From positions 186,001-250,000 of the forward strand of contig NZ_SWKP01000008.1 in the NCBI RefSeq assembly GCF_005871165.1: 64,000 bases of DNA. The letters are read 5' to 3'. Shown here piece by piece: positions 51,672 to 60,343 of this stretch (within the stretch, counting starts at the first letter, position 1; every line of letters starts with the position of its first letter). The notes beneath the pieces are model-generated. The model saw only the letters and a program-made list of their open reading frames with translations, was not told the origin of the DNA and did not search any database. Position numbers and translations under genes: made by a program. This stretch comes from Maricaulis alexandrii (GTDB lineage: Bacteria > Pseudomonadota > Alphaproteobacteria > Caulobacterales > Maricaulaceae).

Positions 51672-52286
51672 ATGACAGTGCACTCTTACAAGGGCGACTT
51701 GCCCGCCGGGATCGATTTTGGCGATGCAGTTGCCGTCGATACGGAAACCCTGGGCCTGTCCCTGACACGCGACATGCTGTGTGTCGTCCAGCTCTCGTCG
51801 GGCGATGGCGATGCGCATGTCGTCCAGATGGACCGGTCCAGCTATGACTGCCCGAACCTGAAAGCCCTCCTCTCCGACCCCAAGGTCGAGAAGATTCTGC
51901 ACTTCGCCCGCTTCGACGTGGCGATGGTGGAGAAATATCTCGGTGTCACGCTGGCGCCGGTCTTCTGCACCAAGATCGCGTCCAAACTGTGCCGCACCTA
52001 TACCGACCGCCACGGCCTCAAGGACGTCACCCGCGAACTGCTCGGCATCAATATGGACAAGCAACAGCAGAGCTCCGACTGGGGCGCCGACGAGCTCTCC
52101 CAGGCCCAGCTGGAATATGCGGCCTCGGACGTGCTGCACTTGCATGCCCTGCGGGATCGCCTGACCGCCATGCTGGAACGGGAAAACCGGATGGAGCTGG
52201 CCCGGTCCTGCTTCGACTTCCTGCCGACCCGCGCCCGGCTTGACCTGGCCGGCTGGCCGGAAACCGACATTTTTGCCCATTCCTGA
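51672..52286 (+). CDS. rnd: Short ribonuclease D family 3'-5' exonuclease
   Basis: A 204-aa DEDDy exonuclease: Exo I is AVDTETLGL, Exo II is HFARFDVAMVE and Exo III is YAASDVLHLHAL (Tyr and Asp). The HRDC domain of E. coli RNase D is absent, giving the compact form seen in alphaproteobacteria. It trims 3' ends of structured RNAs such as tRNA precursors. It starts 30 bp after the SGNH gene and precedes lptC, an unusual placement between envelope genes. Confidence 0.88.
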   Translation: MTVHSYKGDLPAGIDFGDAVAVDTETLGLSLTRDMLCVVQLSSGDGDAHVVQMDRSSYDCPNLKALLSDPKVEKILHFARFDVAMVEKYLGVTLAPVFCTKIASKLCRTYTDRHGLKDVTRELLGINMDKQQQSSDWGADELSQAQLEYAASDVLHLHALRDRLTAMLERENRMELARSCFDFLPTRARLDLAGWPETDIFAHS

Positions 52287-52377
52287 GCCGTCTGCCTTGA
52301 AAAGGCCTGCAAAGCCGGGTCAGTTGTCCTGACCGTTTGCCTGCCATCGGCAGGCCGCCACCAGCCCAGATCTCGAC

Positions 52378-53085
52378 ATGAGCGTCACTGCCACTCCCGG
52401 CCTGGAAGCCCTGCAGCCCACCCATCACGGGAGCTGGGAGCCGCGCCGTGCCCTGGCGCTGGATGTGGCCCGGCGGCGGACGGCTTTTGTGCGCTGGCTG
52501 CGCCTGGTCTTCATGGCCGGCGCCATCGGCATTCTGATCCTGCTAACCTTCCAGTTGGTGATGGGTAGTCTGGGACCGACTGAAGGCGATCCCCAGACCG
52601 CGTCCAGCGAAGGCCGGATGACGAATCCGCGCTTTACCGGACGGGATGAGAGCCTGACGCCCTATGCGATTACGGCCGACGTGGCCATTCGCCGCGAAGG
52701 CAGTGCGCCCGGCGTGACCGAGCTGGAGCGGCCGCGGCTGGATTACGATTTCCTGGCCGGCGATTCCTCGCGCGTCCTGGCCGAGACCGGGTTCTACGAC
52801 CTGCCCAACCGGACCCTGGACCTGCATTCCAGCGTCAACCTTTCCACACCGGAGGGCTACAGCTTCGCCTCCAACCATGCGCGCATCCACTTGCGCGAGG
52901 AACGGGTGACCGGCGAGGAACCGGTGCAGGGAACCGGTCCGATGGGCACCATCCGCGCCGATCGCTATGAGATTCGCGACGGCGGTGATCATATTGTATT
53001 TGAGGGCAACGTCCGGGCCCGCCTGATTCAGGACCGGACAGCGCCGGTGCCGGCTGAAACGGCACCCAGAGAGGAAAACCAATGA
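52378..53085 (+). CDS. lptC: LPS export protein LptC
   Basis: A 235-aa bitopic protein with one N-terminal membrane helix (FVRWLRLVFMAGAIGILILLTFQLVM), then an OstA-like beta-jellyroll with repeats such as DESLTPYAITADVAIR, LDYDFLAGDSSRVLAETGFYDLPNRTLDLHSSVNLST and YEIRDGGDHIVFEGNVRARLI. It links LptBFG to LptA. It overlaps lptA by 4 bp and is the first gene of lptC-lptA-lptB. Confidence 0.92.
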   Translation: MSVTATPGLEALQPTHHGSWEPRRALALDVARRRTAFVRWLRLVFMAGAIGILILLTFQLVMGSLGPTEGDPQTASSEGRMTNPRFTGRDESLTPYAITADVAIRREGSAPGVTELERPRLDYDFLAGDSSRVLAETGFYDLPNRTLDLHSSVNLSTPEGYSFASNHARIHLREERVTGEEPVQGTGPMGTIRADRYEIRDGGDHIVFEGNVRARLIQDRTAPVPAETAPREENQ

Positions 53086-53621
53086 TGCGGCAAATCCTGA
53101 CGGGTCTCGTTCTGATGCTGGCCGGGCTGGGTTCGGCCCATGCCCAGATCGGCAATTCCAGTCTCCCGCTCGATATCGAGGCCGATCATGTCGACGTTCT
53201 GGATGCGGAACGCCGCATCATCTGGCGCGGCAATGTCAACGCGATCCAGGGCACGTCCTCGATCCGGGCCCAGCAGATCGACGTCTACTATACCGGCAAT
53301 GGGACCGGAGGCAGCGGCGCCGGCAGCTGGGGCGATATCGACCGCATCGTCGCGACCGAAGACGTCTATTACATCACGCCGACCCAGCGGGCCCGCGGCC
53401 AGCAGGGTGTCTATACCCTCGCCACGGAAACCATCGTTCTCACGGGTGATGTCGTCATCAATCAGGGTGACAATGTCATCACGGCCACCCGGTTCGTGAC
53501 CAATCTGGCGACCGGGAATTCCAGCTGGGAATCAGGCGAAGGCGGCCGCGTCCGCGCCGTGCTCCAAACCCGGCAGGATGATGACACCACCGAGGGCTCC
53601 GACAGCCCGTCCAACCGCTAA
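53082..53621 (+). CDS. lptA: LPS transport periplasmic protein LptA
   Basis: A 179-aa protein with a signal peptide (near GSAHAQ) and an OstA-type jellyroll: PLDIEADHVDVLDAERRIIWRGNVNAIQGTSSIRAQQIDVYY and VYTLATETIVLTGDVVINQGDNVITATRFVTNLATGNSSWES. It forms the periplasmic bridge that carries LPS to the outer membrane. It starts within the end of lptC (ATGA), and its C-terminal tail is charged and variable. Confidence 0.93.
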   Translation: MMRQILTGLVLMLAGLGSAHAQIGNSSLPLDIEADHVDVLDAERRIIWRGNVNAIQGTSSIRAQQIDVYYTGNGTGGSGAGSWGDIDRIVATEDVYYITPTQRARGQQGVYTLATETIVLTGDVVINQGDNVITATRFVTNLATGNSSWESGEGGRVRAVLQTRQDDDTTEGSDSPSNR

Positions 53622-53640
53622 CCCTGGCTGATCGGACCCC

Positions 53641-54408
53641 ATGGCCCTCCAAGAAACCCTGTCGCAAGACACTGATGCCGCACCGGCCCGCCCGGGCCTG
53701 GTCGTCGAACAGATCGGCAAGGCCTATGGCAAGCGCCCGGTCGTGAAGGGTGTGTCCGTTTCCCTGCAGCGTGGCGAGGTCGCCGGCCTGCTCGGTCCGA
53801 ACGGCGCCGGCAAGACCACGTGTTTTTATATGATCACCGGTCTGGTGGAGGTCGATTACGGCCGCATCCTGCTGGATGGCGAAGATATCACCCGCCTGCC
53901 CATGTATCAGCGGGCCCGTCTGGGAATCGGTTACCTGCCGCAGGAAAAATCGATCTTTCACGGCATGACGGTGGCCCAGAACATCCTGGCCGTCGCGGAA
54001 GTGGTCGAGAAAAACCGCAAGGCGCGCCACGAGTTGGTCGACCAACTGCTTGAAGAACTTCGCATTTCCCATTTGCGCGATGCACCGGCCCCGTCCCTGT
54101 CGGGCGGTGAGCGCCGGCGGGTGGAGATTGCCCGCGCCCTGGCGACCCGCCCCTCCTTCATGCTGCTGGATGAGCCCTTCGCCGGGATCGACCCGCTGGC
54201 CATCGCCGATATTCGTGACCTGATCCGCTTCCTGAAAGAGCGCGGGATCGGCATTCTGATTACCGACCACAACGTCCGAGAAACCCTTGAAATCACTGAC
54301 AGAGCGACGATCATCCACGAGGGTGAAGTTCTGTTCGAGGGCTCTCCGGCGGAGATCCGGGCCGACCCGGACGTGCGTCGCGTTTATCTCGGAGAAAGTT
54401 TTGGCTGA
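53641..54408 (+). CDS. lptB: LPS export ABC transporter ATPase LptB
   Basis: A 255-aa ATPase with Walker [11 protein letters not shown]-loop at LPQEKSIF, signature [15 protein letters not shown] and Walker [14 protein letters not shown], followed by the switch His in [10 protein letters not shown]. It powers extraction of LPS from the inner membrane with LptF and LptG, which are not in this window. It lies between lptA and rpoN, the usual alphaproteobacterial order. Confidence 0.97.
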   Translation: MALQETLSQDTDAAPARPGLVVEQIGKAYGKRPVVKGVSVSLQRGEVAGLLGPNGAGKTTCFYMITGLVEVDYGRILLDGEDITRLPMYQRARLGIGYLPQEKSIFHGMTVAQNILAVAEVVEKNRKARHELVDQLLEELRISHLRDAPAPSLSGGERRRVEIARALATRPSFMLLDEPFAGIDPLAIADIRDLIRFLKERGIGILITDHNVRETLEITDRATIIHEGEVLFEGSPAEIRADPDVRRVYLGESFG

Positions 54409-54445
54409 TTAACCTCTGCAGGAAACGTACCAAACAGAGGTTCAC

Positions 54446-55960
54446 ATGGCCGGATTGATGCAGAAGCTGGATATGCGCCAGGGCCAGTCCCTGGTGATGA
54501 CGCCCCAGCTCCAACAAGCCATCAAGCTGTTGCAGCTCTCGAATATCGAGCTTGCCGAGTTCGTCGAAGGCGAACTGGAACGCAATCCGCTGCTTGAACG
54601 GGATGAGCGCGAATCATCCACCGAATCGCTGCGCGAAGAGGGTGAAGGTGAACCGCGCGAGCTGGAACTCGCCGCGCCGTCCAGCGATGCCAGCGATTCG
54701 CTCGATGCCGATTCGGACATGCTGCACGGCGACGACTCCAAATCGGACCTGGCCGGTGTCGAAGCCGCCCCCGGCGAAGCCATGGGCGCCAGCAGCCAGT
54801 GGTCCTCGCCCGGTTCGGGCGGCGGCTCCGGGGCAGTCAGCGAAGACTATGATGCCATTGCCAATTCCTCGCGTGACATCTCCCTGTCCGAACACCTGCA
54901 CGAACAGCTCGCCACGGCGACGGCCGATCCGGTCGACAAGCTGATCGGCGCCCATCTGATCGATCTGACCGATGATGACGGCTATATGCGCGCCGACCTC
55001 GACGAAGTGGCCGGCCAGCTGGGTGTCGAGCGCAGCCGGATCGAGCGTGTCCTGCAGCTGACCCAGACCTTTGACCCGTCCGGCGTGATGGCCCGGGACC
55101 TGCCGGAATGCCTGGCCCTGCAGCTGAAAGAGAAAGACCGTCTGGACCCGGCCATAGCCGCCCTGCTGGACAATCTCGATCGCCTGGCCCGCCATGACTA
55201 CAGCGCCCTGAAATCCCTGTGCGGTGTGGACAATGAGGATCTGGACGAGATGATCGCGGAAATCCGCGACCTGACACCCAAGCCGGGCCTCGCCTTCACC
55301 TCCGACACCACCCGCGCCGTGGAGCCGGATGTCTTCATCCGCCAGTCTCCGGACGGGGCGTGGCAGGTGGAACTGAACACGGACACCCTGCCGCGCGTGC
55401 TGGTGAACAACACGTATTTTAATGAAATCGTGGCCGTGGCCCGCTCCGAGAGCGACAAGACCTTCATCACGGAGTGTTCCCAGAACGCGTCCTGGCTGGT
55501 GAAGAGCCTGGACCAGCGTGCCCGCACCATCCTCAAGGTCGCCAGCGAGATCGTGCGCCAGCAGGACATGTTCCTGGCCCATGGCGTCGCCTATCTGCGC
55601 CCGCTCAACCTGAAGACCGTGGCCGATGCCATCGGCATGCACGAATCCACGGTGAGCCGGGTGACCTCGAACAAGTATGTCGCCACGCCGCGCGGCATGT
55701 TCGAGCTGAAATATTTCTTCACCTCCGCCATCCCGTCAGCCGGCGGCGGCGAATCCCATTCCGCAGAAGCCGTCCGCTACCGGATCAAGAGCATGATCGG
55801 GCAGGAGTCGGCGGACGAAGTGCTCTCCGATGACAAATTGGTGGAGCATTTGCGGGATGAAGGGATTGAAATTGCCCGCCGGACTGTGGCCAAATACCGG
55901 GAGGCGCTCAACATCCCTTCCTCGGTCCAGCGTCGTCGAATTCTGAAACGCGCTGGCTAG
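54446..55960 (+). CDS. rpoN: RNA polymerase sigma-54 factor
   Basis: A 504-aa sigma factor. Region I is MQKLDMRQGQSLVMTPQLQQAIKLLQLSNIELAEFVEGELERNPLLE, and an acidic region II follows (about 50-130). The core-binding region comes next, then the DNA-binding helix-turn-helix and the RpoN box ARRTVAKYREALNIPSS. It directs polymerase to -24/-12 promoters with enhancer-binding activators. AGAGG lies before the ATG. It is followed by hpf and ptsN, the common rpoN cluster. Confidence 0.97.
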   Translation: MAGLMQKLDMRQGQSLVMTPQLQQAIKLLQLSNIELAEFVEGELERNPLLERDERESSTESLREEGEGEPRELELAAPSSDASDSLDADSDMLHGDDSKSDLAGVEAAPGEAMGASSQWSSPGSGGGSGAVSEDYDAIANSSRDISLSEHLHEQLATATADPVDKLIGAHLIDLTDDDGYMRADLDEVAGQLGVERSRIERVLQLTQTFDPSGVMARDLPECLALQLKEKDRLDPAIAALLDNLDRLARHDYSALKSLCGVDNEDLDEMIAEIRDLTPKPGLAFTSDTTRAVEPDVFIRQSPDGAWQVELNTDTLPRVLVNNTYFNEIVAVARSESDKTFITECSQNASWLVKSLDQRARTILKVASEIVRQQDMFLAHGVAYLRPLNLKTVADAIGMHESTVSRVTSNKYVATPRGMFELKYFFTSAIPSAGGGESHSAEAVRYRIKSMIGQESADEVLSDDKLVEHLRDEGIEIARRTVAKYREALNIPSSVQRRRILKRAG

Positions 55961-56038
55961 GGAAAGCTTGCAAATGGCGCCTCGGCGGATCCGGTCCGCC
56001 GCCGTCGCGGTGCGACGGTCATCGGAGCCAGCTTGCAA

Positions 56039-56067
56039 TTGACTCCAACCGTGACCCGCGACTAGGT
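56039..56067 (+). promoter_or_regulatory. Possible hpf promoter
   Basis: TTGACT (56039-56044) and CTAGGT (56062-56067) 17 bp apart, about 80 bp before the hpf start; a reasonable sigma-70-type promoter in the 187-bp gap after rpoN. Confidence 0.4.
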
Positions 56068-56147
56068 TCCGCCCGCTTTTCCGGATCGGGGCGGCAACCA
56101 CACGTCAACGCCTCACGTGCCGGTGTATGGCCGGCGGGAAGGAGCGC

Positions 56148-56768
56148 ATGCAAATACAGGTGGTCAACAAGGGCATCGACGTCAGTGACGCGCTGCGGGA
56201 ACAGATTCTCGGACGCGTCGAAGACGGGGTGACCAAATATTTCAATCGCCAGGGCGAGGCTTATGTCTCGATCTCGCGCGAAGGCGTCGGCTTTCGCGTC
56301 GATTGTTCGCTGCACCTGCCTTCGGGTGCCATGCTGCAGGCTCACGGCTCTGCCGATGATGCCTACAAGGCAGCGGTCGACACCATGGAGCGCCTTGAGA
56401 AGCGACTCCGCCGCTACAAACGGAAACTGAAGAACCACCACAACACCAACAAGGCCGAGCTTCCGGCCGAGTCCATGCCGATCTTCGTGCTTCAGGGCTC
56501 GCCCGATAATGGCCTTGATGATGATTATGATGACGATATGGACGCGCCGTCTGACGGCGCTCCGGAGCCGATCGTGATTGCAGAACGCCCCGGCGAAGTG
56601 CGGACCCTGACGGTCGGCATGGCGTCGCTGGAACTGGATGCGGCAGACTCGCCCTTCCTGATGTTCCGCAATGCGGCGAACGGCGGTCTCAACATCGTCT
56701 ACCGGCGTCCGGACGGCCATATCGGCTGGCTGGATCCCAGCCGGGCAGACGCAGCAAAGTCGGCCTAG
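56148..56768 (+). CDS. hpf: Ribosome hibernation-promoting factor, long form
   Basis: A 206-aa protein. The N-terminal S30AE domain is IQVVNKGIDVSDALREQILGRVEDGVTKYFNR, which binds the 30S subunit, and the C-terminal domain SPFLMFRNAANGGLNIVYRRPDGHIGWLDP mediates 100S dimer formation, so this is the long form. A linker with an acidic run (DDDYDDDMDAPSD) joins them. The ATG at 56148 is chosen for AAGGAG directly before it; the frame starting at 56127 adds seven residues without support. Confidence 0.94.
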   Translation: MQIQVVNKGIDVSDALREQILGRVEDGVTKYFNRQGEAYVSISREGVGFRVDCSLHLPSGAMLQAHGSADDAYKAAVDTMERLEKRLRRYKRKLKNHHNTNKAELPAESMPIFVLQGSPDNGLDDDYDDDMDAPSDGAPEPIVIAERPGEVRTLTVGMASLELDAADSPFLMFRNAANGGLNIVYRRPDGHIGWLDPSRADAAKSA

Positions 56769-56785
56769 GAACGAGAAGTCGTACA

Positions 56786-57250
56786 ATGGCGTTATCTGAT
56801 TTGATCCCCAATGGGGGTGTGGCCGTTGATCTGGGTGCATCCAGCCGCAAACAGGCCCTGCAGGCGATGTCCGACATCGCGGCAGACCTGACCGGCCTGG
56901 CGCCCCGCGACATCTTTGATGCCGTGCTTCAACGGGAACGTCTCGGCTCGACCGGTGTCGGCCAGGGCGTGGCCATTCCCCATGCCCGGCTTGCCGGGGT
57001 CGATGAAGTCGTCGGCGTGTTCGCACGCCTGCGCTCACCGGTGGATTTCGAATCGATCGACGGTCGTCCTGCGGACCTGATCTTCATGCTGATCGCGCCC
57101 GAGGATGCTGGTGCGGAACACCTCAAGGCCCTGGCACGCGTGTCCCGCCTGCTGCGCCGCGAGGATGTCCGCCAACGCCTGCGTGCGGCTCCCGATGCCG
57201 ACGCGATACATGCCGTCCTGGCCGGGGAACCGGCCAGCGATGCGGCCTGA
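56786..57250 (+). CDS. ptsN: PTS IIA-like nitrogen-regulatory protein PtsN (EIIA-Ntr)
   Basis: A 154-aa EIIA domain. The phosphorylated His66 is in GVGQGVAIPHARL, followed by FARLRSPVDFESIDGRPADLIFMLIAPEDAGAEHLKALA. In the nitrogen PTS it receives phosphate from NPr and modulates potassium, carbon-nitrogen balance and stringent-response enzymes. It is 17 bp after hpf and is likely cotranscribed. Confidence 0.95.
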   Translation: MALSDLIPNGGVAVDLGASSRKQALQAMSDIAADLTGLAPRDIFDAVLQRERLGSTGVGQGVAIPHARLAGVDEVVGVFARLRSPVDFESIDGRPADLIFMLIAPEDAGAEHLKALARVSRLLRREDVRQRLRAAPDADAIHAVLAGEPASDAA

Positions 57251-57260
57251 TATCCCAGCC

Positions 57261-57274
57261 GTCTGACGTCAGAC
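57261..57274. repeat. Perfect 14-bp palindrome after ptsN
   Basis: GTCTGACGTCAGAC reads the same on both strands. A longer hairpin, GCTGAATGCGGC / GCCGCGTTCAGC (57281-57310, one mismatch), follows and could end the ptsN transcript, though no T-run follows it. Confidence 0.45.
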
Positions 57275-57358
57275 AGAAGCGCTGAATGCGGCGGTCATGC
57301 CGCGTTCAGCTGCTGCCTGTTCTTCTCCTGCCAAGACATGCAAGCGGGAGACCCTGTC

Positions 57359-58222
57359 ATGATGCGTGCAACCCTGTGCGCCCTCAGCCTGGCCCTGAGC
57401 GCCGGCACCCTGTCCGCACAGACCGATATCGCCAGCCTGCGCAGCGCGGCCGAGGCCGGCGATGCCGAAGCCGCCTTCGACTATGGCTATGAACTGACCT
57501 TTCCCGAGACCGGCACTCCCGACTTTGACACCGGCCGCTACTGGCTGACCCGGGCCGCCGATGCGGACCTCGCCCATGCCAATTACATGCTCGGCCAGAT
57601 CTATCTGGACGGGATCGGCACCGAGGCCGACCCGGACCGGGCCCGCGCCTTTTTCGAACTGGCCTGGCAGGCCGGGGACCCGGCCGCCGGCTACGCCCTC
57701 GCCGAGCTGCTACTCTATGATTATGACGGTGAGCGTGACGCGGCCTTCATCATCCTGGAGGCTCTGGCCGATGATCCCGGCTTCGGCGCCCTGGCGCGCC
57801 TGGCCCAGGCCGACGCCCTTTTCTTCGGGTCCGAAGCGGATGCCGACGCCGTCCGCGCCGTGGACCTGGCCGAGACCGCCATCGCCCTCGATCCCTATCT
57901 CACGGACGCGCACTACCTTCTGGGCATAGCCGCCATGGAAGGCCTGGGCCGCGACACCGATCCGGGTGCGGCTCTGGAGCATTGGCGCCTGGGCAGTGAA
58001 GCGGGCGACACGCTCGCCATGCTCGCCCTGGCCGATGCCCTTCTGGATGGCGTTGCGGGTGACGCCGACCCGGTCGAAGCCCGCGCCTGGTATGGCGTGG
58101 CGGCCACCTTCGGCGATGCGGAAGCCGCAGAGAGTCTGGAAAGCCTCGATGCCAGCCTGCCGCCGGAAACCCTCGCAGCGGCCCGAACCCGGACCGAGAC
58201 CCTGCTGGCGCAATTCGAATAA
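57359..58222 (+). CDS. Secreted Sel1-repeat protein
   Basis: A 287-aa protein with a signal peptide (cleavage near SAGTLSAQ), then about six Sel1/TPR-like units such as HANYMLGQIYLDGIGTEADPDRARAFFELAWQAGDPAAGYALAELL and DAHYLLGIAAMEGLGRDTDPGAALEHWRLGSEAGDTLAMLALADALLDGVAGDADPVEARAWYG. It is likely an adaptor for envelope protein complexes. ATG 57359 is used because GGGAGA precedes it; an adjacent ATG is equally possible. Its terminator is shared with the facing tRNA-Ala. Confidence 0.8.
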   Translation: MMRATLCALSLALSAGTLSAQTDIASLRSAAEAGDAEAAFDYGYELTFPETGTPDFDTGRYWLTRAADADLAHANYMLGQIYLDGIGTEADPDRARAFFELAWQAGDPAAGYALAELLLYDYDGERDAAFIILEALADDPGFGALARLAQADALFFGSEADADAVRAVDLAETAIALDPYLTDAHYLLGIAAMEGLGRDTDPGAALEHWRLGSEAGDTLAMLALADALLDGVAGDADPVEARAWYGVAATFGDAEAAESLESLDASLPPETLAAARTRTETLLAQFE

Positions 58223-58225
58223 GAA

Positions 58226-58254
58226 AAAACCCCGCCGGAACCGGCGGGGTTTTG
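58226..58254. terminator. Bidirectional terminator between the Sel1 gene and tRNA-Ala
   Basis: AAAACCCCGCCGG / CCGGCGGGGTTTT, a perfect 13-bp stem with a 2-nt loop as drawn. On the minus strand it is followed by TTTTTTC right after the tRNA 3' end, so it ends both transcripts. Confidence 0.9.
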
Positions 58255-58257
58255 ACT

Positions 58258-58333
<76 letters not shown>

Positions 58334-58442
58334 GAAACTTGTGTCACCGGCTTGGGCCCCGGCGAGGAGCGCGGAAACTAGTCCCGGAATTTGCCGGGAT
58401 CAAGCCTCTTTTGCGCCCTTTGTGCAGCAGCCTGCAGATGCC

Positions 58443-58889
58443 TCAGAGGTCCTCATCCTTCTCGATACTGAAGTCGCCGAAATCCTCGTCTTCCTCATCA
58501 TCGAGCAGAACCGACGTGTCGTCATCATTGTCCGAATCATCGTCGACATCGTCTTCCTCGAAACCGTCCGGCAGATCATCGCTCAGACCCGAGGAATTCT
58601 CGTCGTCGTCATCATCATCGTCATCCGGGATGCGATCCGCTTCGGCGTCGACTTCCGGCGTATCGTCGTCCTCGTCGCCATAGCCGTCATCATCGGACGT
58701 ATCCGGCTGTTTCTTCGGAGCTTCCTCTTCCTCGGGTTCCGGCGCCTTGGCTTTCAGGCGCGGATCCTCGAGTTCCGGATCAAACTCGGTTTCGCATTTC
58801 GGACAGCGCGCGGGGCGGCGGCCCAGATCGTAGAATTTAGCCGCACAGCTCGGGCAAGTGCGCTTGGTTCCCAGTTCAGGCTTGGCCAT
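58443..58889 (-). CDS. FYDLN-acid family protein (TIGR02300)
   Basis: A 148-aa protein. The N-terminus MAKPELGTKRTCPSCAAKFYDLGRRPARCPKCETEFDP has two CxxC zinc-ribbon pairs and the FYDL signature (here followed by Gly rather than Asn). The C-terminal two thirds are highly acidic, with long Asp/Glu runs. The family is alphaproteobacterial, of unknown function, and commonly lies divergent from aroA, as here. An acidic disordered tail on a zinc ribbon suggests contact with a basic partner such as RNA polymerase or ribosomal proteins, as inference. Confidence 0.88.
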   Translation of the reverse strand: MAKPELGTKRTCPSCAAKFYDLGRRPARCPKCETEFDPELEDPRLKAKAPEPEEEEAPKKQPDTSDDDGYGDEDDDTPEVDAEADRIPDDDDDDDDENSSGLSDDLPDGFEEDDVDDDSDNDDDTSVLLDDEEDEDFGDFSIEKDEDL

Positions 58890-59001
58890 GACTTCCCTTC
58901 ACAACCATGTTTCGAATTTCGGCGGCACCCGTTGCCACGATCACCGCGCTCTGTCAAAACCTCATCGCCGTCATGTCACCTCAAACCTTGCTTTTCCGTT
59001 C

Positions 59002-60342
59002 ATGAGCGAAACTTCTTCCGGTCCGCGCGGCCCCATGCAGGCTCGCCCGGCTGATGGCCTGTCCGGTCGTCTGGCCGCGCCAGGCGACAAATCCGTCTCC
59101 CACCGCGCTTTCATCTTCGGCGCCCTGGCCAGGGGTGAAACGCGCATTTCCGGCCTGCTGGAAAGCGAGGACGTGCTCAATACCGGCAAGGCGATGGCCG
59201 CCCTCGGTGCCAAGGTCGAGCGCACCGGACCGGGCGCCTGGCAGGTCACCGGCTGCGCCGGCCAATTCTCCACGCCCGCCGTCGCGCTGGATTTCGGCAA
59301 TGCCGGAACCGGGGTGCGCCTGGTCATGGGTGTCGTGGCCGGCGCCGGTGTCGGCGCGGATTTCATCGGCGATGCCAGCCTGTCCTCCCGCCCCATGCGC
59401 CGCGTGACGGACCCGCTGGGCGCCATGGGCGCGCAATTCGAGACCACAGATGGCCGCCTGCCCGCGCATCTGGAACCGTCCCGCCTGCACGGGATCGACT
59501 ACACGCCGCCGGTCGCCTCGGCCCAGGTGAAGTCCGCCATCCTGCTCGCCGGGCTGGGTGCACAGGGCGAGACCCGGGTCCACGAACCGCAGATCACGCG
59601 GGACCATACCGAGACCATGCTGAAGGCCTTCGGCGCCGAGATCGATGTGGCCCGTGACGGCCCGGCCTCGACGATCCGCCTGACAGGCCCGCAAATCCTC
59701 ACCGCCTGCCCGGTCGATGTACCGGGTGATCCGTCTTCCTCGGCCTTTGCCCTGGTGGCGGCGCTGATCATCCCGGACAGTGAGGTTACGCTGACCGGTG
59801 TGATGGACAATCCGGCCCGCACCGGCCTGTTCACGACGCTGCAGGAAATGGGCGCCGATCTCACCCTCACGCCGGGACCGGACATGGCCGGCGAGAAAAC
59901 CATGACGATCACGGCGCGCACTTCGGCGCTCAAGGGAATCGAAGTCCCCGCCGAGCGCGCACCGGCGATGATCGACGAATATCCGATCCTGTCCGTGGCG
60001 GCGGCCTTCGCGGAGGGCACGACCTTCATGCCGGGCCTGGAAGAGCTGCGCGCCAAGGAAAGCGACCGTCTGGCCGGAACCGCGGCCCTGCTCGCCGCCA
60101 GCGGTGTCCGGGTCGAGGCCGGTGAAGACAGCCTTACGGTTCATGGCGCCGGCCTGAAGGGCGTCGAGGGCGGCGGGCAGACCGCCACCCATCACGACCA
60201 CCGGCTGGCGATGAGCGGCCTGGTCCTGGGCCTGGCCTCGCGCGCGGGCGCGTCCGTGGATGATGTCGCCATGATCGCGACCAGCTATCCGGACTTCTTT
60301 GATCACATGCGCACGCTCGGTGCCGTACTGGAGCCGGTGTGA
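59002..60342 (+). CDS. aroA: 3-phosphoshikimate 1-carboxyvinyltransferase (EPSP synthase)
   Basis: A 446-aa shikimate-pathway enzyme. It has the S3P/PEP sites GDKSVSHRAFIFGALARGETRI, LDFGNAGTGVRLVMGV, SSRPMRRV, SAQVKSAILLAGL and the catalytic RAKESDRL. The PEP-loop is GNAGTGVRL; the alanine found in glyphosate-tolerant class II enzymes is not at the class I position, but classing needs alignment. Start MSETSSGPRG is chosen; an upstream extension has no conserved content. It overlaps nothing and has cmk one base after its stop. Confidence 0.96.
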   Translation: MSETSSGPRGPMQARPADGLSGRLAAPGDKSVSHRAFIFGALARGETRISGLLESEDVLNTGKAMAALGAKVERTGPGAWQVTGCAGQFSTPAVALDFGNAGTGVRLVMGVVAGAGVGADFIGDASLSSRPMRRVTDPLGAMGAQFETTDGRLPAHLEPSRLHGIDYTPPVASAQVKSAILLAGLGAQGETRVHEPQITRDHTETMLKAFGAEIDVARDGPASTIRLTGPQILTACPVDVPGDPSSSAFALVAALIIPDSEVTLTGVMDNPARTGLFTTLQEMGADLTLTPGPDMAGEKTMTITARTSALKGIEVPAERAPAMIDEYPILSVAAAFAEGTTFMPGLEELRAKESDRLAGTAALLAASGVRVEAGEDSLTVHGAGLKGVEGGGQTATHHDHRLAMSGLVLGLASRAGASVDDVAMIATSYPDFFDHMRTLGAVLEPV

Positions 60343-60343
60343 G

